From the NCBI GenBank assembly GCA_903895255.1, contig CAITTG010000109.1:35378-99377 (forward strand): 64,000 nt of DNA, read 5' to 3'. Within the stretch, counting starts at the first letter, position 1; every line of letters begins with the position of its first letter. Positions 10,380 through 17,251 of this stretch are shown here, piece by piece. A program made the position numbers and the translations under genes. This stretch comes from an uncultured Verrucomicrobia subdivision 3 bacterium. GTDB taxonomy: Bacteria > Verrucomicrobiota > Verrucomicrobiia > Limisphaerales > UBA11358. The notes under the pieces are model-generated. The model saw only the letters and a program-made list of their open reading frames with translations. It made no database searches and was not told the origin of the DNA.

Positions 10380-11231
10380 ATGCAGCAAACGACGTTGACG
10401 CTTGGACATTCGCCGGACCCCGATGACGCCTTCATGTTTTATGGACTGGCGAAGGAATTGGTTCCCTCCGGAGGCTATCATTTTGAGCATATCCTGCAGG
10501 ATATTCAGACGCTCAATGAACGAGCCACCCGGGGCGAACTGGATATTTCGGCCGTGAGCATTCACGCATACGCCTACGTGAGTGACAAATATGCCCTTCT
10601 GCCCAGCGGGGCCAGCATGGGCGATGGCTACGGGCCAATGCTGGTGGCCAAACAGGCTTTCTCCAAGGCGGAAGTGGCCGGCAAAAAAATTGCCGTGCCC
10701 GGCACCATGACCAGCGCGTTTCTGGCATTGCAACTCTGGCTGGGGAAAAGCGCCAAAGAAATCAACTATGTGGTGGTGCCCTTCGACCAGATTTTTGCCG
10801 CGGTGCGTAATAACGTCGCGGACGTGGGCTTGATTATTCACGAGGGCCAGTTGACCTATAAAAACGAGGGCCTCGTCGTGTGCGAGGATTTGGGCGTCTG
10901 GTGGGGCCGGGAAAACGACGGGCTGCCGCTGCCCTTGGGCGGGAATGTGATCCACAAACGGTTTGCCCCGGCCACGCGCAAGCAGATTTCCGACACCCTC
11001 ACGGCCAGCATACAATACAGTCTGGATCACCGCCCCGAGGCCGTGCAACACGCCCTGCAATATGCCCGGGACATGGGTCGCGATCTGGCGGACAAGTTTG
11101 TGGGCATGTACGTGAATCACTGGACGCTGGATTACGGCGAACGCGGTCGCGAATCCATCCGCCGCTTTCTCGGCCAGGGTTTTGAGCGCGGCCTGCTGCC
11201 GCACCGGCAGGAGTTGGAATTTGTCGTTTAA
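10380..11231 (+). CDS. mqnD: 1,4-dihydroxy-6-naphthoate synthase MqnD (futalosine menaquinone pathway)
   Basis: Converts cyclic dehypoxanthine futalosine to 1,4-dihydroxy-6-naphthoate in the alternative menaquinone route. The 283-residue protein has the periplasmic-binding-protein-like fold signature: LGHSPDPDDAFMFYGL at the start, TLNERATRGELDISAVS, YGPMLVA, and LIIHEGQLTY with the conserved catalytic histidine. ATG 10380 is preferred; TTG 10374 would add two residues. A GGGAGG lies at 10355 but is far from either start. No mqnA, mqnB or mqnC is in the window, so the rest of the pathway must be elsewhere. Confidence 0.94.
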   Translation: MQQTTLTLGHSPDPDDAFMFYGLAKELVPSGGYHFEHILQDIQTLNERATRGELDISAVSIHAYAYVSDKYALLPSGASMGDGYGPMLVAKQAFSKAEVAGKKIAVPGTMTSAFLALQLWLGKSAKEINYVVVPFDQIFAAVRNNVADVGLIIHEGQLTYKNEGLVVCEDLGVWWGRENDGLPLPLGGNVIHKRFAPATRKQISDTLTASIQYSLDHRPEAVQHALQYARDMGRDLADKFVGMYVNHWTLDYGERGRESIRRFLGQGFERGLLPHRQELEFVV

Positions 11232-11271
11232 GCCACTCGGCGAGGCGGCGGGAGTTCGTTGCGCCAAGTAC

Positions 11272-12027
11272 TCAGGCCCAGCGCATTAAAGCCCCAGCAG
11301 TGAGCCCGACCACCAGCGGGAAGACATCGACCTGGCTGCAAACGGCGACGTCGGCCCGCAGTTCGGGAATGCCCATCAGCCGGGAGCCATTGTCGGTGGT
11401 GGCCAGCACGGCAGCGAGTGTGCCTTCCGCCTGCAAAAAAGTCCGCCAGGCAATGGCCGCCGAGTCCGTCAGATGGAATTCACCGGGTGCCGCGAGGAGC
11501 CGCTGGATTAATGCACCGGCGGCCAGGACATCCTCCAAGGCGGCAAACGGCCCGGTCCCGGCACAGACCAGGATGATTTGGGGGGCGGAATGCTGACAGA
11601 TGAATTGCGCGGTTGCGGCAAGGTTCAGCAAGGACCCGGCCAGCACGGCACCGGCCGCGGAGCAGGCGTTGAGCGCCCGGGTGCCATTGGTGGTGGTGGA
11701 CACGATCGTCCGTCCAGTGACGATTTCCGGGCCAAATTCGCGGGGGGAATTGCCCAGATCAAAATCAACGCCGCCGGTCAGGGCCGCGCCGATGCGCACC
11801 CCGTCCCGTTCGCCGGCCAGCAAGGCGAGTGGTTCTTTTTGCCGCCACGCAAGCGCCTCGGCAATGTCGCTGACGGGGATGACCCGGGTGGCGCCGTTAT
11901 GCAAGGCGGTCACAAAGGTGCTGGTGGCGCGGAGAATGTCGAATACCACGCACAGACTTTGGCGCAGTTCGCCCGCCCGCAGCGCGGGAAGTTCAGCCGG
12001 GGTCAGGACGACATGGATTCTTTTCAT
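11272..12027 (-). CDS. comB: 2-phosphosulfolactate phosphatase family protein (ComB-like)
   Basis: ComB hydrolyses 2-phosphosulfolactate to sulfolactate in coenzyme M synthesis; bacterial homologues often have unknown substrates. The 251-residue protein shows VVFDILRATSTFVTAL, LAGERDG, DFDLGNSPREF, STTTNGTRAL and LVCAGTG, all ComB blocks. I start at ATG 12027 (MKRIHVVLT); the open frame continues upstream but only through intergenic DNA. It converges on mqnD and diverges from the GT2 gene. No comA, comC or sulfolactate genes are seen, so the substrate is open. Confidence 0.85.
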   Translation of the reverse strand: MKRIHVVLTPAELPALRAGELRQSLCVVFDILRATSTFVTALHNGATRVIPVSDIAEALAWRQKEPLALLAGERDGVRIGAALTGGVDFDLGNSPREFGPEIVTGRTIVSTTTNGTRALNACSAAGAVLAGSLLNLAATAQFICQHSAPQIILVCAGTGPFAALEDVLAAGALIQRLLAAPGEFHLTDSAAIAWRTFLQAEGTLAAVLATTDNGSRLMGIPELRADVAVCSQVDVFPLVVGLTAGALMRWA

Positions 12028-12079
12028 CAGAACCCACTTTACCGGTTTTTTGTTCGCTTGTAAGGGGCAAAATGCTATG

Positions 12080-12113
12080 TTGACAACACGCTTGGTTTTG
12101 GCCGATAACCAAG
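12080..12113 (+). promoter_or_regulatory. candidate promoter with overlapping inverted repeat before GT2 gene
   Basis: TTGACA (12080-12085), an 18-nt spacer, then GATAAC (12104-12109). A perfect 7-bp inverted repeat CTTGGTT (12091-12097) / AACCAAG (12107-12113) overlaps the spacer and -10, which is where a repressor operator would sit. Confidence 0.45.
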
Positions 12114-12220
12114 GCCGACCAAATGAATATTTTGAAATCCATGTGCGCGGGGGCGCGGACCGCGTCCGGACCTTTTCGTCCGGCTCCCGCCGGGCAACCT
12201 GCCGCCAATCACCCGCGTTC

Positions 12221-13000
12221 ATGATGCCCCCCAACGATCAGAGTCTTTATCTCTCGGTGGTGCTGCCCTGTGCCAATGAACGGGATAATCTCGAGCCCTT
12301 GCTGCTGGAATTGGAGGCGGAATTGCGCAAGCTGGACCGTTCTTTTGAGGTGATTGTGGTGGATGACGCCAGCACGGATGGCGGGATGGACGTGTTACAA
12401 GCCCTCCAGCCCAGCCGGCCCTGGCTGCGGGTGTTCCAACACCGCATCAACAGCGGTCAGAGCGCCAGTTATTGCACCGGGTTCCGGGTGGCGCGCGGGG
12501 AGTTGGTGGTGACCATGGATTGCGACCGCCAGCATGACCCGGCCGATATTCCGCTGATGCTCCGGGAACTTTCGGGTCCGATCGCGGCGGTATGCGGCAT
12601 CCGCACGGCCCGGCACGACAATTGGGTGCGCCGCTGCTCCTCCAAAATTGCCAACGGTTTCGCCTCCTGGATGACCGGGGACCAGGTGGTGGATGCCGGC
12701 TGCACGTTCCGGGTGATGCGCCAGACCGCCCTTACGGAGCTGCCGCCCTTTAACGGCCTGCATCGTTTCCTGCCCACCCTGTTGCGTTTTCAAGGGTATC
12801 AGATCGTGCGGCTGCCCATCCGCCACCGGAACCGGCTGGCGGGTGTGTCCAAGTACGGCATTGGCAACCGCCTCTGGCGTGGCATTTTGGATTGCCTGGC
12901 CATGCGCTGGTACCGCCGGCGCTGCTTTCAGGCGGACCGTTTGGCGCCCGGTACCCGTCCGCCCTCCCTCCCGGCCGGGTCCGGCACCCTTCAAGGATGA
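12221..13000 (+). CDS. family 2 glycosyltransferase, polyprenyl-phosphate sugar transferase type
   Basis: Cytoplasmic GT-A transferase resembling dolichol/undecaprenyl-phosphate mannosyl- or ArnC-type enzymes that load a sugar onto a lipid phosphate. Of 259 residues, the N-terminus gives LSVVLPCANERDNLEPLL, then VIVVDDASTDGG and the metal-binding DCDRQHDPADIP (DxD-like). VVDAGCTFRVMR and the Arg-rich RLPIRHRNRLAGVSKYG match the polyprenyl-phosphate subgroup. The C-terminal membrane helices of GtrB/ArnC proteins are absent. The start is ATG 12221 (or 12224). The stop overlaps by 10 nt the stop of the convergent ArnT-like gene, its likely partner. Confidence 0.88.
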   Translation: MMPPNDQSLYLSVVLPCANERDNLEPLLLELEAELRKLDRSFEVIVVDDASTDGGMDVLQALQPSRPWLRVFQHRINSGQSASYCTGFRVARGELVVTMDCDRQHDPADIPLMLRELSGPIAAVCGIRTARHDNWVRRCSSKIANGFASWMTGDQVVDAGCTFRVMRQTALTELPPFNGLHRFLPTLLRFQGYQIVRLPIRHRNRLAGVSKYGIGNRLWRGILDCLAMRWYRRRCFQADRLAPGTRPPSLPAGSGTLQG

Positions 13001-14445
13001 ATCAAGGCGGTCAGGTCGAGGCGTGAGCGCTTGGACCAATTGTAGCCTTGGGCTTGCACCATGATTAAATTGTCCGGCCACCGCGCGCGGTTGGTTTCGA
13101 AAAATGCGGTGGGCATGACCAGCACCGCCGGATGTGGCTGCTGAATAAATTGAATGCCCGCCTCGGCCTCGAGATTCTCCATGTGATTGGTGATCACCTG
13201 CCGGAATTCCCACACCACCCCGGGTTCGGTGTATTGCACGTTGGCCAGGCGCATGCCGGGCTGGAGCTGCGGCCGGGCTTTTTCAAACAGCTCATGATTG
13301 ATAAAAAGCGGGGGGAGGGTCAGCCCCAGAGTCAGCGCCGTTCCGGTGATCAAAGCGGCCATGAGGCTGGCGGTCCGGGCCACTTTCAAACGGGGCAGCA
13401 CCCCGTCCCCCGCGAGCCGGGCCAGCCAGATGGCCAGGCAGGGCAACGCCGGCAGGGTATAGTGGGGCAGTTTGGTGCGGACCACGCTGAAAATAACGAA
13501 TACCACTGCGGCCTGGATCAGGAGGTACCAGCCAATGGTATCCGATTGTCGATTTGGCCACCAGCGGTGCAGCCCCCGGGGCACGTGGAGCGCCCAGGGG
13601 AAAAAACTAAAAAAGAACGTCACCAGGAACAGGGGCGACAGCAAAATCCAGCCGGCCAGCCCGCTGGCGCCGTGGCCGTCCATCACGCCGAAGGACCGGT
13701 AGAGCACATGCTCGCCCAAACCCACCCGCATAAATTCCCCGTGCGTACGGAGCAGGGCAGGGATTCCCCAGAGGCCCACCAGGGCGAGATTCAGGAGCAT
13801 GCCGCCAGCCACACCCCACGGCGGGAGGATGAACTGATGGGGGCGCCGCCACCGGCCCAAGAGCAGACCGGCGAGGGGCAGCCACGCGACGGGTCCCTTC
13901 GCCAGGAAGCCCAGGGCGAGGCTGACGTAGAAGAACAGCCACCATTTGCCGCGGTGGGCGGCCGCCGGCCGGGTCAGCTCCCAGCCGCTCCAGCAGGCGG
14001 CGGTGAAGAAAAAGACCATCGCGAGGTCGGCCACGGCCAGGCGGCCATGAATGGCCATTTGCACGCTGGTGAGGAGCATGACGGCCGCCGCCAGGGCGGT
14101 GCGGGCCGGGGCCAGCCGGCGGGTCCAGAAAAACACCAAGAGCGCCGTGGCGGTGGCAAAAACCGCGGAGGGCAGCCGCGCGGCCAGGGGGGTTTCGCCC
14201 AGCCAACGGAACGCCAGCACCTGCGCCCAGTATATTATTGGTGGTTTGTCATAACGCGGCGCGCCATTGAACGACGGCACGACATAATCATGGTCCTGGC
14301 GCATTTCCCGGGAGGCCTCGGCAAAGCGCGGTTCATCGCGGTCGATCAACGGTAACAGCCAGGCGCCGCTCAAATTCAAGGCCAGTCCCAGCAGAATGAC
14401 CAGACCGAGCGGTCCGGCCAGGGTTTTGCCAGGCAGATTGAGCAT
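12991..14445 (-). CDS. ArnT/PMT-like membrane glycosyltransferase
   Basis: Multi-spanning inner-membrane enzyme of the GT-C/GT83 class, which moves a sugar from a polyprenyl-phosphate donor to a periplasmic acceptor such as lipid A. It has 484 residues. After the first helix comes the extracytoplasmic acidic motif LIDRDEPRFAEASREM, followed by NGAPRYDKPPIIYW, both hallmarks of ArnT-like proteins. About ten hydrophobic segments follow, then a C-terminal soluble domain from ~390. ATG 14445 is chosen because the longer frame to 14508 runs into the promoter of the divergent RHH gene. Donor and acceptor are unknown. Confidence 0.87.
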   Translation of the reverse strand: MLNLPGKTLAGPLGLVILLGLALNLSGAWLLPLIDRDEPRFAEASREMRQDHDYVVPSFNGAPRYDKPPIIYWAQVLAFRWLGETPLAARLPSAVFATATALLVFFWTRRLAPARTALAAAVMLLTSVQMAIHGRLAVADLAMVFFFTAACWSGWELTRPAAAHRGKWWLFFYVSLALGFLAKGPVAWLPLAGLLLGRWRRPHQFILPPWGVAGGMLLNLALVGLWGIPALLRTHGEFMRVGLGEHVLYRSFGVMDGHGASGLAGWILLSPLFLVTFFFSFFPWALHVPRGLHRWWPNRQSDTIGWYLLIQAAVVFVIFSVVRTKLPHYTLPALPCLAIWLARLAGDGVLPRLKVARTASLMAALITGTALTLGLTLPPLFINHELFEKARPQLQPGMRLANVQYTEPGVVWEFRQVITNHMENLEAEAGIQFIQQPHPAVLVMPTAFFETNRARWPDNLIMVQAQGYNWSKRSRLDLTALIHP

Positions 14446-14501
14446 GGTGACATTATCGGCAGCGGCTGAATACCGTCCAGCACTTTTCTTGCAGGAAGGT
14501 T

Positions 14502-14530
14502 TTGACAAAATTAATTAATTGGTGTATTAA
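14502..14530 (+). promoter_or_regulatory. near-consensus sigma-70 promoter, probably leaderless transcript
   Basis: TTGACA (14502-14507), a 17-nt spacer and TATTAA (14525-14530). The ATG of the RHH gene is at 14539, so a start site 6-7 nt after the -10 leaves almost no 5' leader. The spacer holds a TTAATTAATT palindrome that could be an autoregulatory operator. Confidence 0.75.
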
Positions 14531-14538
14531 TCGCGCGT

Positions 14539-14835
14539 ATGCCGAATCAACGAGCCGACAACCAAACCCTGATTGCCTTCGCCCTGAATCGCAAGTTGCT
14601 GGTGGCCATTGACCATGCCTGCACGCTTAGCGGGGAGGATCGCAGCACTTTTATCCGCCAGTCCCTCGTGAACGTCATTCGGTCGCGCCGGGGGGTGGTG
14701 GAGGACGAATGGGTGCACGCCCAAGTGCGCGCCCGGGGGGCGCATCGCTATGAACCCGCCACGCCCGCCCCCGCCAAATCCCCCCGGGGCAGGGCGAAAA
14801 AGAAAAGCCTCGCGCCGAGACGGGCCAAAAAGTGA
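14539..14835 (+). CDS. ribbon-helix-helix-like DNA-binding protein with basic tail
   Basis: A 98-residue protein. Residues ~10-55 (TLIAFALNRKLLVAIDHACTL then DRSTFIRQSLVNVI) fit a beta strand plus two helices, as in CopG/Arc-type repressors with the SGEDRSTFIRQ turn. The C-terminal third is Ala/Pro/Lys/Arg-rich (many KK and RR pairs), a non-specific DNA-binding tail. It is probably a small transcription regulator acting on its own AT-rich promoter, and there is no partner toxin next to it. Family assignment is by pattern only. A near-consensus promoter places the mRNA start within 2-3 nt of the ATG. Confidence 0.6.
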   Translation: MPNQRADNQTLIAFALNRKLLVAIDHACTLSGEDRSTFIRQSLVNVIRSRRGVVEDEWVHAQVRARGAHRYEPATPAPAKSPRGRAKKKSLAPRRAKK

Positions 14836-15124
14836 CACGTGCGCGCGGTTGATTTTAGGAGAAACGCCACCCGCACAATAATAGCGGAGCTGGCCAGTTT
14901 GGGTTCTCGGCAAGGCGGGCGGTTCAAGGAGTGGGTTTGACAGCCAGCACATGGACTGCGCAGCACGCGGCACCCTGAGTTTAGTTCCAGTCCAGCCAGG
15001 GTTGATGCCGGCCAAAATAAGGTGGATATTCAGTAAATTTCGTAGAGCCAGCCACCACCGTGTGCCCGTACGTTATCCCGGTCTGGATCATTATTGAGCC
15101 GGACATGAATGAAAGGACACGACT

Positions 15125-15586
15125 ATGAACATTGACTCGACAGTGCTGGCGGCGCAACCCTTTCTAAAAGGCTTGTCCAAGCCCCAACTTGAAATGCTGG
15201 CCAACAACGCCCTGGAGGTGGAATTTCCCGCGGACAAATTGATCTTCTCCGAAGGGCTCGCCGCCAACCGCTTTTATGTGATCCTGAAAGGCGAAGTGGC
15301 GTTGGAATCCGCCGCCGGTAAAAAAGGCGTGCCGCCCAAGCTGATTCAAACCATCAAGACGGGGGATGTCATTGGCTGGTCGTGGTTGTTTCCGCCTTAC
15401 AAGTGGAATTTTGACGCCCGAGCGGTGAAGCCCACCAAGGCCATCATTTTCTTTGCCGCGACCCTGCGCAAACAGTGCGAAACGGATCCGAAGCTTGGCT
15501 ACGAGATCATGAAGCGGGTGTCGAAAGTCGTCATTGGCCGGTTGCAGGCGACCCGGTGGCAACTCCTCAGTAAAAAGAAAAAATAA
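15125..15586 (+). CDS. single cyclic-nucleotide-binding-domain protein
   Basis: A 153-residue cytoplasmic protein made of one Crp-like cNMP-binding beta-roll: FLKGLSKPQLEMLANNA, FPADKLIFSEGLAANRFYVI, LKGEVALE, and GDVIGWSWLFPPYKWNFDARA as the phosphate-binding-cassette equivalent, then a C-helix. There is no helix-turn-helix domain, so it is not a stand-alone transcription factor. The cassette lacks the usual GE-x6-R-A spacing, so cNMP binding is uncertain. AAAGGA at 15113-15118 is a well-placed ribosome binding site for ATG 15125. The tail ends in KKKK. Confidence 0.75.
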   Translation: MNIDSTVLAAQPFLKGLSKPQLEMLANNALEVEFPADKLIFSEGLAANRFYVILKGEVALESAAGKKGVPPKLIQTIKTGDVIGWSWLFPPYKWNFDARAVKPTKAIIFFAATLRKQCETDPKLGYEIMKRVSKVVIGRLQATRWQLLSKKKK

Positions 15587-15705
15587 CCACCGGATCGGGC
15601 TGGCTGCGATACCAGGCTTTCGGGCCAGGTCAGACGCGATGGGGCATTTCCCCCAATCAAATAAGTATTTGGTTTGGGGGATTTTCTTTCTAAGCTTGTC
15701 CTCCG

Positions 15706-16368
15706 ATGTCAGCTTCAACCCCTGGGTTTGCCTCCGGTCGCCGATGGCTGTTTCTGGCGGCAATGATTTTGAGCCTCCCAGCCGCTTTCTGGCTCGACCC
15801 AGTGGTGACTGGCGCGTGCTACTTGCCGGTGCATGATGGTCGCTGGCAGGTGGCGCGTTGGATCAGCAAGTATGGTGACTGGCCGCCCATTTTATGCGCC
15901 GGGCTGGCCGTGGTGGCCGGGCTGGTGCTGGGGCGGGAGCATGCCGCCGGTCGCTTCGTATTACTGGTTTTAGTCGCGGGCTTGCTCACGGGGCTGGCCG
16001 CCAACGTCGTCCGCTGCACCGCCGGGCGCACCCGGCCTTCGGCCCCGGTTCCCCAGGGTTTTTATGGGCTGCGTTACGAGGGCAAGTGGATCATCGGCAA
16101 ATACAACTTTTCCTCCTTCCCTTCCGGCCACACGGCCGTGTGGGCGGGGCTCGCCGGGGCCGCGTGGGCGCGCCGCCGTTCGCTGGCGGCGGCGTTGCTG
16201 TTGGGCGGAGCCGCGGTGGCTTGGTCGCGCATGGCCTTGGGCTGCCATCATTTTTCGGATGTGACGGCGTCCTTCATCTGGGGCCTGGCCGTGGGCCCCT
16301 GGCTGGTCAACCGGCTGGCCCAGCCAATTGACATACTGTGGTCCCGCCTGCGTTTGCCCGGCAAATAG
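15706..16368 (+). CDS. PAP2-family membrane phosphatase
   Basis: Integral-membrane lipid phosphatase (phosphatidic-acid or undecaprenyl-pyrophosphate phosphatase type) with five to six hydrophobic helices in 220 residues. The three-part active-site signature is present: CTAGRTRPS (motif I), SFPSGHT with the proton-donor His (motif II), and SRMALGCHHFSDV (motif III). Several glycosyltransferases and a second PAP2 domain lie within 4 kb, suggesting a role in recycling polyprenyl phosphate or dephosphorylating a lipid head group. No Shine-Dalgarno is visible before ATG 15706. Confidence 0.9.
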   Translation: MSASTPGFASGRRWLFLAAMILSLPAAFWLDPVVTGACYLPVHDGRWQVARWISKYGDWPPILCAGLAVVAGLVLGREHAAGRFVLLVLVAGLLTGLAANVVRCTAGRTRPSAPVPQGFYGLRYEGKWIIGKYNFSSFPSGHTAVWAGLAGAAWARRRSLAAALLLGGAAVAWSRMALGCHHFSDVTASFIWGLAVGPWLVNRLAQPIDILWSRLRLPGK

Positions 16369-16369
16369 T

Positions 16370-17239
16370 TTAATCCCTGCTATTTGGACGTTTGCGGGTG
16401 CGCATGTAATGGAACAAGTATTGCTGCGCATAACCACCATGCTCGCCAAAGTGGGTGGCGGCGAAGTATTGCAAGCGTTTTTCCGGAGCGCGCCGGCGCG
16501 GGAAGTAGAGTTCCTGCAGCGCCTTTTTGATCCAGACATCGACGGGGAAAGCGGCGTTGAACCCATAGGCGAAGAGCAGCACGCAGTCGGCGATTTTGCC
16601 TCCGACGCCGCGCAGGCGCATCAATTCCGCCCGCGCCGTGGCGTGGGGCAAGGCGCGGATTCGTTCGAGGTGAAATTCCCCGGACGCAATGCGCCGGGCG
16701 GCGGCCAGGACATTGGGGGCGCGGAAGCCCATTTTGCAGTCCCGCAACTCGGCCTCGCTCAGGCGGGCGATCCGTTCCGGGGTGGGAAACGCGCGCGCCG
16801 GGGCCAGGCCCGCCGGCGTGGTGACCGCCTCCCCATGACGTTCGCAGAGCAATGAGATAATCTGCCGGATTTGCACAATTTGCTTGGTGGAGGAGAGCAT
16901 GAAGGAAGCCAGGCATTCCCAGGGATCCTGCCGCAACAGGCGTAATCCGGGACAGGCCGCCACCGCTGCTTGCATGGGGGGATCCACGGGGAAGCTTTCC
17001 AGAATCGCTGCCAAATCCACCTGGCTTTGCAAATAATCCGTCAACCAGGTCCAGTCGGCAACGGGCACCATGGTTTGCGCGCGGATGCCCTCGGGCAACG
17101 GCTCCAGTCGCACCCATCGTTGGCCAATAACGCCGGACCAGGCGGCCCCCTGCCGGTGCCAGCGGAAGGCCTGGCCGGAATCCAAGGTCGCGGACAGATC
17201 ATAATCGCGGACCGACAGGATGAGCTCGCTCGTGGCCAT
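16370..17239 (-). CDS. OGG1-like 8-oxoguanine DNA glycosylase/AP lyase
   Basis: Base-excision repair enzyme of the HhH-GPD superfamily. The 289-residue protein has an N-terminal OGG1-type domain (TLDSGQAFRWHR), then DPWECLASFMLSSTKQI, then the helix-hairpin-helix LRGVGGKIADCVLLFA with the catalytic Lys of bifunctional glycosylases, and VDVWIKKAL with the conserved Asp. The K...VDVW pattern separates it from AlkA. It ends 2 nt from the convergent PAP2 gene and lies 13 nt downstream of the PAP2-ArnT fusion in the same direction, so it may be read as the distal gene of that transcript. Confidence 0.9.
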   Translation of the reverse strand: MATSELILSVRDYDLSATLDSGQAFRWHRQGAAWSGVIGQRWVRLEPLPEGIRAQTMVPVADWTWLTDYLQSQVDLAAILESFPVDPPMQAAVAACPGLRLLRQDPWECLASFMLSSTKQIVQIRQIISLLCERHGEAVTTPAGLAPARAFPTPERIARLSEAELRDCKMGFRAPNVLAAARRIASGEFHLERIRALPHATARAELMRLRGVGGKIADCVLLFAYGFNAAFPVDVWIKKALQELYFPRRRAPEKRLQYFAATHFGEHGGYAQQYLFHYMRTRKRPNSRD

Positions 17240-17251
17240 CGGTTCAACCGG

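Noticed and set aside
13132..14355. Plus-strand open frame of 407 codons
   Set aside because: Antisense to the ArnT-like gene; composition dominated by Gln, Gly, Arg and Pro with no domain.
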